Shown piece by piece: positions 53,613 through 63,827 of a stretch of DNA of 64,000 nt. A program made the translations under genes and the position numbers. Every line of letters begins with the position of its first letter. Positions within the stretch are counted from its first letter, which is position 1. Source of the stretch: Gordonia sp. PP30 (GTDB taxonomy: Bacteria > Actinomycetota > Actinomycetes > Mycobacteriales > Mycobacteriaceae); contig NZ_CP095864.1 of assembly GCF_023100845.1 (NCBI RefSeq), positions 868,001 through 932,000 on the forward strand, given 5' to 3'. The notes below the pieces were generated by a model. It made no database searches. It was given only the letters and a program-made list of their open reading frames with translations, and had not been told where the DNA came from.

Positions 53613-55619
53613 GTGATTTCTTCCGTCCTCGTCGCCAACCGCGGCGAGATCGCCTGCCGGGTGATCGACACCCTGCGCGACATGGGAATCCGGTCGATCG
53701 CCGTCTACTCCGACGCCGACGCGCAGGCTCCGCACGTGCGGGCCGCCGATGTCGCGGTGCGGCTCGGCCCGGCGCCGGCCGCACAGAGCTACCTCGACAT
53801 CGCGAAGGTGGTCGACGCGGCGCGGGCGACCGGCGCCGACGCGGTCCACCCCGGCTACGGCTTCCTGTCGGAGAACCAGGACTTCGCGGCGGCACTGGCC
53901 GACGCGGGGATCGTCTTCATCGGCCCGCCCGCCGCGGCGATCGCCACCATGGGCGACAAGATCACCGCCCGCGCCGCCGTCACCGCTCGCGGCGTGCCCG
54001 TCGTGCCCGGGCTGTCGCGGCCCGGGCTCACCGACGACGAGCTGATCGCGGCCGCCCCGGAGATCGGGTTCCCGGTCCTCATCAAGCCCAGCGCCGGCGG
54101 CGGCGGCAAGGGCATGCACCGCGTCGACGACCCCGCCGAGTTGCCCGCCGCCCTGGTCACCGCCCGGCGGGAGGCCGGTTCGGCGTTCGGCGACGACACC
54201 CTGTTCCTGGAACACTTCGTCGCCACCCCGCGGCACATCGAGGTGCAGGTGCTCGCCGACACCCACGGCACCGTGATCCATCTCGGCGAGCGCGAATGCT
54301 CGCTGCAGCGGCGCCACCAGAAGGTGATCGAGGAGGCGCCGTCGGCGCTGCTCACCCCCGAGACCCGCGCCCGTATCGGGCAGGCCGCGTGCGACGCCGC
54401 GCGCAGTGTCGGCTACACCGGCGCGGGCACCGTCGAGTTCATCGTCTCGGCCACCGCACCCGACGACTTCTACTTCATGGAGATGAACACCCGCCTGCAG
54501 GTGGAGCATCCGGTGACCGAGATGGTGACCGGCATCGACCTGGTGGAGCAGCAGATCCGTGTCGCCCGGGGGGAGCCGCTGGCGATCGCTCAGGACGACG
54601 TGGTGCTCACCGGCCACGCGGTGGAGGCGCGGGTGTACGCGGAGGACCCGGCGGCGGGCTTCCTCCCCACCGGCGGCACCGTCGGCACCCTCCGCTGGCC
54701 GACGGCGCCCTCCTCGCCCCGCGGAAACGTCCGCATCGACTCCGGTATCGAGCAGGGCTCGGTGATCGGCACCGACTACGACCCCATGCTGGCCAAGGTG
54801 ATCTGCCACGGCACCGACCGCGCCGAGGCGCTCGACCGCCTCGACGAGGCCCTGGCGCGGACCGTGCTGACCGGGGTCGGCACCAATGTCGACTTCTGTC
54901 GCTTCGTGCTGGCTCAGCCCGCGGTGCGCAGCGCCGAGCTCGACACCGAACTCCTCGACCGGCTCGTCATCGACTACGCCGCTCCGGTACCGACCCCGGC
55001 CGCGCTGGTCGCCGGCGCTCTCGGTGCCCTCGACCTCGGCACCGCCGACGACCTGTGGAGCAGCGCCGTCGCCTTCCGGATCGGTGCGCCGTCGCCGATC
55101 GTCACCCGGCTGCTCTGCGGCGGCCGCCGGTACACGGTGTCCGCACAGGTCAGCGCCTCGACGGTGTGGACCCTGGAGGCCGCCGCCACCATCACGGCCG
55201 ACGACGAGCCGCTCTGGTCCGGTGCCGTCTACCTCGAACCCGGCGCCGGACACGCCGTAACGGTGCGCTGCGGCCCGATCGCCGAACCCTGGGTGGTGCA
55301 GCAGCTCGGCGCGCAGCGCTGGGTGTGCGGCGAGGACGGCACCTGGGTGATGACGCCGGCACACACGCTGGCGTCGTCGGACGACGATGCCGCGGCCGGT
55401 GACGTGCGCAGCCCGATGCCGGGCACCGTGGTCGCCGTGCCCGCGACCACCGGGCAGACCGTCGCGGCCGGCGATCCATTGGTCGTCGTCGAGGCGATGA
55501 AGATGGAACACACGCTGCGGGCCCCGGTCGACGGTGTCGCGCAGCTCACGGTGTCGGCCGGCCAGAAGGTCGACGCCCAGCAGGTGCTCGCACACGTGAC
55601 CACCGACCAGAACGAGTGA
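53613..55619 (+). CDS. acyl-CoA carboxylase alpha subunit (biotin carboxylase plus carrier)
   Basis: 668 aa. Biotin carboxylase domain from [19 protein letters not shown], then [35 protein letters not shown], the ATP-grasp part [20 protein letters not shown], a middle linker, and a biotinyl domain with [14 protein letters not shown] (biotin-Lys). GTG at 53613 with AGGAG 5 bp before it is preferred to the ATG at 53556, which reads through the interspersed repeat. Pairs with the upstream beta subunit. Confidence 0.88.
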   Translation: MISSVLVANRGEIACRVIDTLRDMGIRSIAVYSDADAQAPHVRAADVAVRLGPAPAAQSYLDIAKVVDAARATGADAVHPGYGFLSENQDFAAALADAGIVFIGPPAAAIATMGDKITARAAVTARGVPVVPGLSRPGLTDDELIAAAPEIGFPVLIKPSAGGGGKGMHRVDDPAELPAALVTARREAGSAFGDDTLFLEHFVATPRHIEVQVLADTHGTVIHLGERECSLQRRHQKVIEEAPSALLTPETRARIGQAACDAARSVGYTGAGTVEFIVSATAPDDFYFMEMNTRLQVEHPVTEMVTGIDLVEQQIRVARGEPLAIAQDDVVLTGHAVEARVYAEDPAAGFLPTGGTVGTLRWPTAPSSPRGNVRIDSGIEQGSVIGTDYDPMLAKVICHGTDRAEALDRLDEALARTVLTGVGTNVDFCRFVLAQPAVRSAELDTELLDRLVIDYAAPVPTPAALVAGALGALDLGTADDLWSSAVAFRIGAPSPIVTRLLCGGRRYTVSAQVSASTVWTLEAAATITADDEPLWSGAVYLEPGAGHAVTVRCGPIAEPWVVQQLGAQRWVCGEDGTWVMTPAHTLASSDDDAAAGDVRSPMPGTVVAVPATTGQTVAAGDPLVVVEAMKMEHTLRAPVDGVAQLTVSAGQKVDAQQVLAHVTTDQNE

Positions 55620-55638
55620 GCGAGAGAGCAATTCGACG

Positions 55639-56787
55639 ATGGAACTGAGCCAGGAGTACACCGATCTGATCGGCAGCGTGCGCGACTTCGCGCAGCAGGT
55701 CGTGGCGCCGGTGTCGTACGAGCACGACAAGAACAAGACCTTCCCGTACGAGGTCGTGAAGCAGATGGGCGAGATGGGCCTGTTCGGCCTGCCCTTCCCG
55801 GAGGAGTACGGCGGCATGGGCGGCGACTACTTCGCCCTCGCGCTGGCCCTGGAAGAACTGGCCAAGGTGGACCAGTCGGTGGCGATGACGGTCGAGGCCG
55901 GCGTCGGTCTGGGCGCCATGCCGATCTTCAAGTTCGGCACCGCCGAGCAGAAGGAGACCTGGCTGCCCGACCTCGTCGCGGGCCGCCGGCTGGCCGGCTT
56001 CGGCCTCACCGAACCGGGCGCGGGCAGCGACGCCGGAGCGACGGCCACCACCGCCGTCGAGGACGGCCCGGACTGGGTGATCAACGGCGCCAAGCAGTTC
56101 ATCACCAACTCGGGCACCGACATCACCTCGCTGGTCACCGTCACCGCCGTCACCGGCACGCGGGACGACGGCAAGAAGGAGATCTCCACCATCATCGTGC
56201 CGGCCGGGACGCCCGGCTTCGTCGCCGAACCGGCCTACGACAAGGTCGGCTGGCACGCGTCCGACACCCATCCGCTGAGCTTCACCGACGCCCGGGTGCC
56301 GCGGGAGAACCTGCTCGGCACGCGCGGACGCGGCTACGCGAACTTCCTGTCCATCCTCGACGAGGGCCGCATCGCGATCGCCGGCGTCGCCACCGGCGTC
56401 GCGCAGGGCTGCGTGGACGAGTGCATCAAGTACGCGGCCGAGCGCAAGTCGTTCGGCAGGCCGATCAACGAGTACCAGACCATCTCGTTCGCGATCGCCC
56501 GGATGGAGGCCCGCGCGCACACCGCCCGCACCGCCTACTACGACGCGGCCGCCAAGATGCTGGCGGGCAAGCCGTTCAAGAAGGAGGCGGCCATCGCCAA
56601 GATGGTGTCGTCGGAGGCGGCCATGGACAACGCGCGGATGGCGACGCAGATCCACGGCGGCTACGGCTTCATGAATGAGTACACGGTCTCGCGGCACTAC
56701 CGGGACTCCAAGATCCTGGAGATCGGCGAGGGCACCACCGAGGTGCAGTTGATGCTGATCGCGCGGTCGCTGGGACTTCCGGCATGA
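55639..56787 (+). CDS. acyl-CoA dehydrogenase (isovaleryl-CoA type likely)
   Basis: 382-aa FAD enzyme. [52 protein letters not shown]-type segment ([13 protein letters not shown]), [40 protein letters not shown] and [19 protein letters not shown]. Operon partners (methylcrotonyl-type carboxylase) make isovaleryl-CoA or another short branched acyl-CoA the likely substrate. Confidence 0.9.
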   Translation: MELSQEYTDLIGSVRDFAQQVVAPVSYEHDKNKTFPYEVVKQMGEMGLFGLPFPEEYGGMGGDYFALALALEELAKVDQSVAMTVEAGVGLGAMPIFKFGTAEQKETWLPDLVAGRRLAGFGLTEPGAGSDAGATATTAVEDGPDWVINGAKQFITNSGTDITSLVTVTAVTGTRDDGKKEISTIIVPAGTPGFVAEPAYDKVGWHASDTHPLSFTDARVPRENLLGTRGRGYANFLSILDEGRIAIAGVATGVAQGCVDECIKYAAERKSFGRPINEYQTISFAIARMEARAHTARTAYYDAAAKMLAGKPFKKEAAIAKMVSSEAAMDNARMATQIHGGYGFMNEYTVSRHYRDSKILEIGEGTTEVQLMLIARSLGLPA

Positions 56788-57284
56788 GCGGGGAGGGCGA
56801 GCGCCGCCACGTCGTCCAGCGGGGACTGTGGTTCGAGGAGTTCGAGATCGGCACGGTCTACGAACACCGCCCAGGCCGGACCCTCACCGAGGCCGACAAC
56901 GTCCTGTTCACCACGCTGACCATGAACACCCAGGCGCTGCACCTGGACGCCGCGTGGTCGGCACAGCAGCCGGGCTTCGGCGGTCAGCGCCTGATCAACT
57001 CGATGATGACCTTCTCGATGATCGTCGGGCTGTCGGTGTCCCAGCTGACGCAGGGCACCCTGGTGGCGAACCTCGGCTTCTCGGAGGTCGCCTTTCCCAA
57101 GCCGCTCTTCGCCGGGGACACGCTGTATGCGGAGACCGAATGCACCGGCAAGCGCGTGTCGTCGTCCCGGCCGGGCGAGGGCATCGTGAACCTGACCCAC
57201 ATCGGGCGCAATCAGGACGGCGTGATCGTCGCCCGCGCCGCCCGTTCCACGCTCGTTCGTCGCAGTCCCGATCTGCCCGGATAG
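56784..57284 (+). CDS. MaoC-family dehydratase
   Basis: 166 aa. N-terminal [20 protein letters not shown], the hot-dog helix region with [11 protein letters not shown] (Asp and His of the MaoC hydratase dyad), [18 protein letters not shown] and a closing [13 protein letters not shown]. Enoyl-CoA hydratase activity is expected; here it may hydrate the carboxylation product or its precursor. Overlaps the preceding stop by 4 bp. Confidence 0.85.
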   Translation: MSGEGERRHVVQRGLWFEEFEIGTVYEHRPGRTLTEADNVLFTTLTMNTQALHLDAAWSAQQPGFGGQRLINSMMTFSMIVGLSVSQLTQGTLVANLGFSEVAFPKPLFAGDTLYAETECTGKRVSSSRPGEGIVNLTHIGRNQDGVIVARAARSTLVRRSPDLPG

Positions 57285-57301
57285 TCCCAGGAGGAACCGT
57301 C

Positions 57302-58969
57302 ATGACCGAACCGTCGTACGCGCGCGGAGAGGACACCCCGCCGCTGCTCGAGTGCACCATCGGGGCCACCCTGGCCGCCACCGCCGAGCGGTATCCGGAC
57401 GCCGTCGCGCTGATCGACGCCGGCGCCGGGAACGAAGCGAGCGGGCCGAGTTCCGCCGAGGCGGACCGGCAGTGGACCTATCGCGAGTTCCGTGCGCAGG
57501 TCCGGGCGCTCGCCGCCGGGCTGCGGCGGCTCGGTCTGGCACCGGGGGACCGCCTCGGACTGTGGTCCCCGAACCGCTGGGAGTGGGTGCTCACCCAGTT
57601 CGCCGCGGCCGAGGCCGGGGTGATCCTGGTGGTGCTCAACCCGTCGTACCGGCGGCACGAGGTGGCCTACGCCCTCGCGCAGTCGGGTACCTCGGTGGTC
57701 TTCGCCGCGCGCAGCTTCCGCACCTCGGAGTACGCGCAGATGCTCGACGACGTCCGCGGCGAGTTGCCGGAACTGCGCGACGTTCGGGTGTTCGAGTCGC
57801 CGGACTTCACGGAATTGCTCGGTGAGCCCACCGGCGCCGAGCTGGCCGAACTCGATGAGGTCGCGGCCGGTCTGCGGGCGAGCGATCCGATCAACATCCA
57901 GTACACCTCGGGGACCACCGGCAACCCGAAGGGCGTCACCCTCTCGCACCACAACATCGGCAACAACGGCTATCTGGTCGGTCACCTGCTCGAGTACACC
58001 GAGGCCGACCGGATCTGTACGCCGGTGCCTTACTACCACTGCTTCGGCATGGTGATGGCGAATCTGGCGGCGATCGCGCACGGCAGCGCGATGGTGATTC
58101 CGGCGCCGGCGTTCGATCCGGCGGCCACCCTCGCGGCCGTCGAGAAGTACCGCTGCACCAGCCTGTACGGGGTGCCGACGATGTTCATCGCGGAGCTGGA
58201 TCTCCTCGATTCGGGCGCGTCGTACGACCTGTCGTCGCTGCGTACCGGGATCATGGCCGGGTCGCCGTGCCCGGAGGCCGTGATGCGGCGGGTGATCGGC
58301 GAGATGCATATGGCGCAGGTGTCGATCTGTTACGGCATGACCGAGACCAGCCCGGTGTCGACGCAGACCCGGATGGACGACGAACTGGACCTGCGCGTGA
58401 GCACCGTCGGCCGGGTGGGACCGCACCTGGAGATCAAGGTCGTCGACCCGATGTCCGGTGAGACGCTGCCGCGCGGCGGCACCGGCGAGTTCTGCACCCG
58501 CGGCTACTCGGTGATGCTCGGCTACTGGAACGAGCCGGACAAGACCGCCGACGCGATCGACGCCGAGGGCTGGATGCACACCGGCGACCTCGCCGTGATG
58601 CAGGACGACGGCTACGTCCGCATCACCGGGCGCATCAAGGACATGGTGATCCGCGGCGGCGAGAACATCTACCCGCGCGAGGTGGAGGAGTTCTTCTACA
58701 CCCATCCGGACATCGTCGACGTGCAGGTGATCGGTGTGCCAGACGAGAAGTACGGCGAGGAGCTGATGGCCTGGATCCGGCTGCGCGAGGGGGCGGCGCA
58801 GATCACCGTGGAGGATCTGCGGACCTTCGCCGAAGGCCAGATCACCCGGCATAAGATCCCCCGGTACGTGCACATCGTGGAGTCGTTCCCGATGACGGTG
58901 ACCGGCAAGATCCGCAAGGTCGAGATGCGCGCGCAGGCGATCGAATTACTGGGAATGGATGATTCATGA
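57302..58969 (+). CDS. AMP-dependent acyl-CoA synthetase
   Basis: 555 aa. Motif [21 protein letters not shown], the [13 protein letters not shown]5 motif, [40 protein letters not shown] and the catalytic Lys in [15 protein letters not shown]. Fatty- or short-chain-acyl-CoA ligase; substrate inferred from the operon to be a short acid. ATG at 57302 with a ribosome site CCAGGAGGAA (57287-57296). ATGA overlap with the next gene. Confidence 0.88.
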   Translation: MTEPSYARGEDTPPLLECTIGATLAATAERYPDAVALIDAGAGNEASGPSSAEADRQWTYREFRAQVRALAAGLRRLGLAPGDRLGLWSPNRWEWVLTQFAAAEAGVILVVLNPSYRRHEVAYALAQSGTSVVFAARSFRTSEYAQMLDDVRGELPELRDVRVFESPDFTELLGEPTGAELAELDEVAAGLRASDPINIQYTSGTTGNPKGVTLSHHNIGNNGYLVGHLLEYTEADRICTPVPYYHCFGMVMANLAAIAHGSAMVIPAPAFDPAATLAAVEKYRCTSLYGVPTMFIAELDLLDSGASYDLSSLRTGIMAGSPCPEAVMRRVIGEMHMAQVSICYGMTETSPVSTQTRMDDELDLRVSTVGRVGPHLEIKVVDPMSGETLPRGGTGEFCTRGYSVMLGYWNEPDKTADAIDAEGWMHTGDLAVMQDDGYVRITGRIKDMVIRGGENIYPREVEEFFYTHPDIVDVQVIGVPDEKYGEELMAWIRLREGAAQITVEDLRTFAEGQITRHKIPRYVHIVESFPMTVTGKIRKVEMRAQAIELLGMDDS

Positions 58970-61089
58970 CGACCCCCTATGACCGTTTCACCGCCTTCTG
59001 CGAGGAACGGACGGGGCGCACGTTCGCGACATACGACGAGCTCTGGCAGTACTCCGTCGACGATCTGCCGGGTTTCTGGCGCGCGGTGTGGGACTTCTTC
59101 GGGCTCGACGAGATCGCCGCCGAACCTCTCGCGCCGGGCGACGTCGCGGTGCTCGCCGATGCCCGGATGCCGGGCGCGAGCTGGTTTCCGGGGGCGCGAC
59201 TCAACTACGCCGACGCGGTGGCGGCCCGGTGTGATCGTGACGGGACCGCGATCGTCGGGCTCGACGAGGACGGCCGGCGCACCGAGATCGCCTGGCGGGA
59301 GCTGCCCGGGCTGGTCGCGGCCGTCGCCGGCACCCTGTCGGACGCCGGGATCGGCGAGGGCGATGTGGTCGCCGCCTACCTGCCGAACATCCCCGAAACG
59401 GTGATCGCCTTCCTGGCGACGGCCTCGCTCGGCGCGGTCTGGTCGGGATGCGGGCAGGATTACGCCCCCGAGGGCGCGGCGGGGCGCCTCGCCCAGCTGC
59501 GGCCGAAGGCCCTCTTTACCTGCGCCGGCTACCGCTGGAACGGGAAGGACGTCGACAAGCGCGCCGACAGCGCCGAGCTGGCATCGCTGCTGGACGACCT
59601 GGTCCTGCACATCCAGGTCGACCTTTCGACACGGTCCTCGGCTAGCGCCTCGGACCGGCTCAAGGGGCGGGGCGATCCCAACAGCCCGTTGAGCCGGACG
59701 GGCCCGCTAGGGCCCGGCCGTGTGGTTCCTGAGCTCGTGGCGGAGCTTGCGACGACACGAGGTCGAAGGATCGAAACGACCCCCTCGACGACCTCCTGGC
59801 ACGACGCCGCCGCCGACACGGCCCGCCCCCTGACCACGGTCAAGGTGGCCGCCGACCACCCGCTTTGGGTCCTCTTCTCCTCGGGCACCACCGGCCGGCC
59901 GAAGGGCATCGTGCACGGGCACGCCGGGGTGCTGGTGGAGCATCTCAAGGAGACGGCGCTGCATTCCGGCCTGGACGAGGAATCCGTCTTCTTCTGGCAG
60001 ACCGCGCTGAGCTGGATGATGTGGAACTTCCAGGTGGCCGGTCTGCTGGCGGGTTCGACCATCGTCACCTACAGCGGTTCGCCGCTGTACCCGGACGCCG
60101 ACCGGCTGTGGCAGATCGTGGCCGACGAGCGGGTCACCCTGTTCGGCACCAGCCCCGGTCAGCTCAACGCCTCCCGCAAGGCGGGACTGGTTCCGGGTCG
60201 CGACCACGATCTGACGGCGCTGCGCATGCTCGGCAGCACCGGCTCGACACTTCCGGGTGACCTGTTCGAGTGGGTGTATGCCAACGTGCGCGAGGACCTG
60301 CCGATCTCGTCGATCAGCGGCGGCACCGACATCGTCAGTGCGTTCGCCGGTGGCAGCGTCGGCGTCCCGGTCGTCGCCGGGGAGTTGTCGGTGCGCCATC
60401 TCGGCGTCGCCCTGGCCAGCTGGTCGCCGGATGCGCAGCCGCTGATCGGCGAGGTCGGCGAACTCGTCGTCACCAAGCCGATGCCGTCGATGCCGGTGCG
60501 TTTCTGGAACGACGACGATCAGTCCCGGTATCGCGCCGCGTACTTCGACCACGTCTGGGAGTCCTCGTCGCCGGCTGAGCCCTTCGACTCCGCTCAGGAA
60601 CCCCTTGTCGAAGCCCCCGTCTGGCGGCACGGCGACTGGGTGACGCTCACCGACCGCGGCTCGCTGATCATCCACGGGCGCAGCGATGCGACGCTGAACC
60701 GGCACGGCATCCGGATGGGTTCGGCCGACATCTACGAGGTGGTCGAGGGGATCGACGAGATCGCCGAGGCCTTCGTCGTCGGTGTCGACGGCCCCGACGG
60801 CGCGTACTGGATGCCGATGTTCGTGACCCTGGTGCCCGGCGCCGAGCTGACCGACGAGCTGATCGCCCGAGTGGCGGGTGAGGTACGGACGCGCCTGTCG
60901 CCGCGGCACGTGCCGGACGAGATCATCGTCGCGCCCGGCATCCCGCACACCCGTACCGGTAAGAAGCTGGAGGTTCCGGTCACCGCGATTCTGGCCGGCC
61001 GGGACAACGTGAACGTGGACCCGAAGTCGGTGGACGATCCGTCGCTGATCGACTGGTATCGCGAGCGCGGCGCCGTCCACGCCTGGTAG
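58966..61089 (+). CDS. acetoacetate-CoA ligase
   Basis: 707 aa, longer than the family's usual 650 or so. It activates acetoacetate for use as acetoacetyl-CoA. N-terminal [40 protein letters not shown], motif [61 protein letters not shown] and the closing [12 protein letters not shown]. Two interspersed repeats lie in frame: residues of about 220-273 and 537-550; together they account for the surplus length. Confidence 0.9.
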   Translation: MTTPYDRFTAFCEERTGRTFATYDELWQYSVDDLPGFWRAVWDFFGLDEIAAEPLAPGDVAVLADARMPGASWFPGARLNYADAVAARCDRDGTAIVGLDEDGRRTEIAWRELPGLVAAVAGTLSDAGIGEGDVVAAYLPNIPETVIAFLATASLGAVWSGCGQDYAPEGAAGRLAQLRPKALFTCAGYRWNGKDVDKRADSAELASLLDDLVLHIQVDLSTRSSASASDRLKGRGDPNSPLSRTGPLGPGRVVPELVAELATTRGRRIETTPSTTSWHDAAADTARPLTTVKVAADHPLWVLFSSGTTGRPKGIVHGHAGVLVEHLKETALHSGLDEESVFFWQTALSWMMWNFQVAGLLAGSTIVTYSGSPLYPDADRLWQIVADERVTLFGTSPGQLNASRKAGLVPGRDHDLTALRMLGSTGSTLPGDLFEWVYANVREDLPISSISGGTDIVSAFAGGSVGVPVVAGELSVRHLGVALASWSPDAQPLIGEVGELVVTKPMPSMPVRFWNDDDQSRYRAAYFDHVWESSSPAEPFDSAQEPLVEAPVWRHGDWVTLTDRGSLIIHGRSDATLNRHGIRMGSADIYEVVEGIDEIAEAFVVGVDGPDGAYWMPMFVTLVPGAELTDELIARVAGEVRTRLSPRHVPDEIIVAPGIPHTRTGKKLEVPVTAILAGRDNVNVDPKSVDDPSLIDWYRERGAVHAW
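59625..59785 (+). repeat. composite interspersed repeat insertion in the acetoacetyl-CoA synthetase gene
   Basis: An insert of about 160 bp in coding frame with the 48-bp element 59728-59775 (three mismatches to 37434-37481) and a preceding, related palindromic portion. Its encoded residues are low-complexity and unlike the family, and no stop codon is created. Confidence 0.75.
60576..60613 (+). repeat. second interspersed repeat in the acetoacetyl-CoA synthetase gene
   Basis: Short repeat with 7-bp inverted arms CTTCGAC (60582-60588) and GTCGAAG (60607-60613) and the CTCAGGAAC core. In frame, it encodes about 13 residues including EPFDSAQEP. Confidence 0.65.
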
Positions 61090-61128
61090 TGGGCCGCACC
61101 CCGGACCGTGCGGCCCGGGGTGCTCCTG

Positions 61129-61134
61129 TATTAG
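61129..61134 (+). promoter_or_regulatory. -10 hexamer for the DUF5336 gene
   Basis: TATTAG lies 33 bp before the ATG at 61168, with a ribosome site CCAGGAG between. The preceding operon ends at 61089, so a separate promoter is expected here. Confidence 0.4.
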
Positions 61135-61167
61135 CGTGGTCGGCGAACTACTACCAGGAGATGCTTC

Positions 61168-62199
61168 ATGACGTATCCGCAGTCGGGACCGAGCTACGGT
61201 CAGGGCGACGCCGGTCAGTACGGCCAGCAGCAGTACGGCGGCGCGCCGCAGCCCCAGTACGGTCAGCAGCAGTACGGCACCGCGCCGCAGGCCCAGTACG
61301 GCCAGGACCAGTACGGTCAGCAGTACGGTGCGCCGCAGCAGTACCAGGCGCCCAAGCCGCCGTCGCAGGGCCTACCGCACAACATCGGCACCATACTTGC
61401 GGGTGTGGTCGGCGCACTCGGCGTCATCATGCTCTTCTGCGGCTTCCTGTCCGGGTACACCAGTGACAGCAGTTCCGGCCGCGGTTCGGACTCGGTCAAG
61501 GTCTTTTCCACCGAGTTCGCCACTCCGTGGTCGCTGTTCGCCGTGGCCGGCGTGATGGCGTTGCTGAGCCTGCTGGTCGGCGCCACCAAGCACTACGCGG
61601 CGACCGTGAGCGCGCTGTCCGTCGTGGCCGCACTCATCACCATCTTCCAGTTCGCGGCCAGCGACGGCGTCTTCAGCTACGACGGTGCCGACATCAGCAA
61701 GGGCGCCGGCGCGATCCTGCTGCTGATCTTCACGATCCTGGGTGCCGCCGTGTCGGTGTTCTGGCTGCTGATCGAGGCCGAGTTCGTCAAGCGCGCCCCG
61801 GCCCCGGCCGCCGCGCCGGTCGCCCCCGCGGCCGAGGCTCCGGCCGCCGCGGCCCCGTCGTACTCCTACGGTGAACAGTCCGCCGCCCCGGCGGCCCCGG
61901 CCGCGCCGTCGTACTCCTACGGTGAGCAGCAGTCCGGCTCCGGCTACGGCTCGCACACCGGTGGCTCGGCGCCGTCGTCGTACGGTTCGTCGCCGTCCTA
62001 CGGTTCGTCCCCGTCCTACGGCTCGGCGCCGTCGCACGGTTCGTCGCCCTCGTACGGCGACGGCCCGGCGGCCGATTCCTCGGCCACCACGTACAACCCG
62101 CTGCCGACGCCCGGCTCGGATCCCGGTGCCGCCGGCGGCTCGGAGACCACCGTGTTCAACACGGCGGAAGGCTCGGACGAGAAGCCGTCCGACAACTGA
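61168..62199 (+). CDS. DUF5336 / 34-kDa antigen-like membrane protein
   Basis: 343 aa. Residues 1-60 are Gln/Tyr/Gly-rich (QQQYGGAPQPQYGQQQYG repeats). Four hydrophobic segments lie at about 75-205 (LAGVVGALGVIMLFCGFLSG first). The C-terminal 120 residues are Ala/Pro and SYGSSPSYG repeats ending in an acidic stretch. The layout and its place just before perM match Rv0954. Function unknown; antigenic surface protein in mycobacteria. A hairpin terminator follows. Confidence 0.82.
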   Translation: MTYPQSGPSYGQGDAGQYGQQQYGGAPQPQYGQQQYGTAPQAQYGQDQYGQQYGAPQQYQAPKPPSQGLPHNIGTILAGVVGALGVIMLFCGFLSGYTSDSSSGRGSDSVKVFSTEFATPWSLFAVAGVMALLSLLVGATKHYAATVSALSVVAALITIFQFAASDGVFSYDGADISKGAGAILLLIFTILGAAVSVFWLLIEAEFVKRAPAPAAAPVAPAAEAPAAAAPSYSYGEQSAAPAAPAAPSYSYGEQQSGSGYGSHTGGSAPSSYGSSPSYGSSPSYGSAPSHGSSPSYGDGPAADSSATTYNPLPTPGSDPGAAGGSETTVFNTAEGSDEKPSDN

Positions 62200-62207
62200 C
62201 AGCGGTC

Positions 62208-62249
62208 GATCGAGGGGCCCGTGAGCACATGCTCGCGGGCCCCTCGATC
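62208..62249 (+). terminator. hairpin terminator after the DUF5336 gene
   Basis: GATCGAGGGGCCCG pairs perfectly with 62236-62249, and an inner GAGC/GCTC pair extends the stem to about 19 bp with loop ACAT. It starts 8 bp after the stop codon. Confidence 0.8.
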
Positions 62250-62314
62250 ACATTTCGGGTACGCGCGGCGCGCCACGGACGGCGAGCCGGGCGGTCGTGC
62301 CACCCTCGAAGGTG

Positions 62315-63817
62315 ATGGCTTCCACCACCGAATCGTTGGCGACCCGACTCCGGCAGGGACGGGTGAACCGTCGTGCCGAGCGTCAGCCGGTCCGCGCGGC
62401 CACCTGGGATCTGCTGAAGGTCGCGCTCCTGGTCCCGGCCGTCACCACCGTGCTCCTGGCGCTGGCGGTGACGGTGACCAAATTCCTCGCGGGCGGGTCG
62501 TTCGGCGGGATCGGCGCGCAGACCGCCGCGGCATGGCTGGCGGTGAACCAGGTGCCGCTGACCATCGGCGGGGTCACCGTCGGAGTGCTGCCGCTGGTGC
62601 CGACGCTGGCGATGATCGCCGCGGCCGCGGTGGTCACGGCGCGGGCATCGCGCGAGGTGGAGACGCTGCACGAGGTCGCCAGCATCGCCGCGGCCGCGCT
62701 CGCCGGCCCGCTGCTGTGGACCGCGCTGGCGCTGGCCGTCGTCGCCGACGGCGCCGCGGTGTCGTCGATCGGCCAGGCCGCGCCGCTCCCGGCGTTCGGC
62801 CACACGCTGGCCGTGCAGCTGATCGGCGTGGCGATCGGGGTCGGCCGCCGCTGCCTGCAACCGCTCTTCGACGTGTACGAGTTCCCCGTCACCGATCGCG
62901 TCGGTGCCCGCGCCGGACTGCTCGCCTTCCTCGGCCTGTTCGCCGGAGGCGGGGTGCTGGTGGCCGCCGGGATCGTCGCCGAATGGGGCCGGATCGGGCT
63001 CCTGATCGGGGAGGGCCATTCGTTCGACGGCTACCTCGGGCTCACCCTGCTCTCGATCCTCTACCTGCCCAACGTGATCATCGGCGCGCTCGGCATCTCG
63101 GTCGGGGCCACCGCCCAGGCGGGCACCGCCACGGTCGACGCGCTGAGCGTCGCGCCGGGTACCGTGCCGCCGCTGCCGATCCTGGGGATCCTGCCCGGGC
63201 ACAGCCTGGGCGGGATCGGCGCACTCGTGTTCGTCCTGCCCGTCGCCATCGGTCTGCTGGTCGGCTGGTACTGCCGCAGCGTCGACCTCGTCAAGCATCT
63301 GCGCGCCGTCGGAGTGGCCGCCGCCGTGTGCGCGGCGCTGATCGTGCTGTCGTGCGCGCTGGCCTCCGGCGGGGCGGGCGAACTCGGCCGCGTCGGCGTC
63401 AGCGCCCCGCTCGCCGGGGTGTACGCGTTCGCCTGGATCGCGGTCACCGGGGCGGTGGTGGCCGGCGTCGGGGCCGCCGCCGGTGGTCTGCTGCCCTCGC
63501 CGCGCCGTCGCCACGTCGCCGACTTCGACCTCGACGAGCTGCTGGCCTCCGAGGAGTTCGCCGACCTGGAGATCATCGACGACCCGGACGCCGACTACGA
63601 CATGCCGGACGATGATCTCGATGCTGTCGACCCAGACTTCGACCCAGACCCCGACCCCGACCCGGACTTCGACGGCGACGAGGAGCTCTCCGCCGACGAT
63701 TCCGGCGGTCCCGGGCGCGGCGCCGCGGCCGGGCACCCCGGCGACCAGGACGACGCCGAGGTCACCGCGGAACTCCGTATCGCCCCCGATCGCCGCCGCG
63801 ACGGTCCCGGGCACTAA
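62315..63817 (+). CDS. perM: PerM-like polytopic membrane protein (DUF6350)
   Basis: 500 aa. About ten hydrophobic segments from residue 30 to about 395, beginning WDLLKVALLVPAVTTVLLAL. The C-terminal tail of about 90 residues is highly acidic, with repeated Asp-Pro-Asp pairs. It corresponds by place (between Rv0954-like and purN) to Rv0955/PerM, which supports cell division in M. tuberculosis. ATG 62315 is preferred to a GTG 18 bp upstream. Confidence 0.85.
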   Translation: MASTTESLATRLRQGRVNRRAERQPVRAATWDLLKVALLVPAVTTVLLALAVTVTKFLAGGSFGGIGAQTAAAWLAVNQVPLTIGGVTVGVLPLVPTLAMIAAAAVVTARASREVETLHEVASIAAAALAGPLLWTALALAVVADGAAVSSIGQAAPLPAFGHTLAVQLIGVAIGVGRRCLQPLFDVYEFPVTDRVGARAGLLAFLGLFAGGGVLVAAGIVAEWGRIGLLIGEGHSFDGYLGLTLLSILYLPNVIIGALGISVGATAQAGTATVDALSVAPGTVPPLPILGILPGHSLGGIGALVFVLPVAIGLLVGWYCRSVDLVKHLRAVGVAAAVCAALIVLSCALASGGAGELGRVGVSAPLAGVYAFAWIAVTGAVVAGVGAAAGGLLPSPRRRHVADFDLDELLASEEFADLEIIDDPDADYDMPDDDLDAVDPDFDPDPDPDPDFDGDEELSADDSGGPGRGAAAGHPGDQDDAEVTAELRIAPDRRRDGPGH

Positions 63818-63827
63818 CCTGTTGGGA

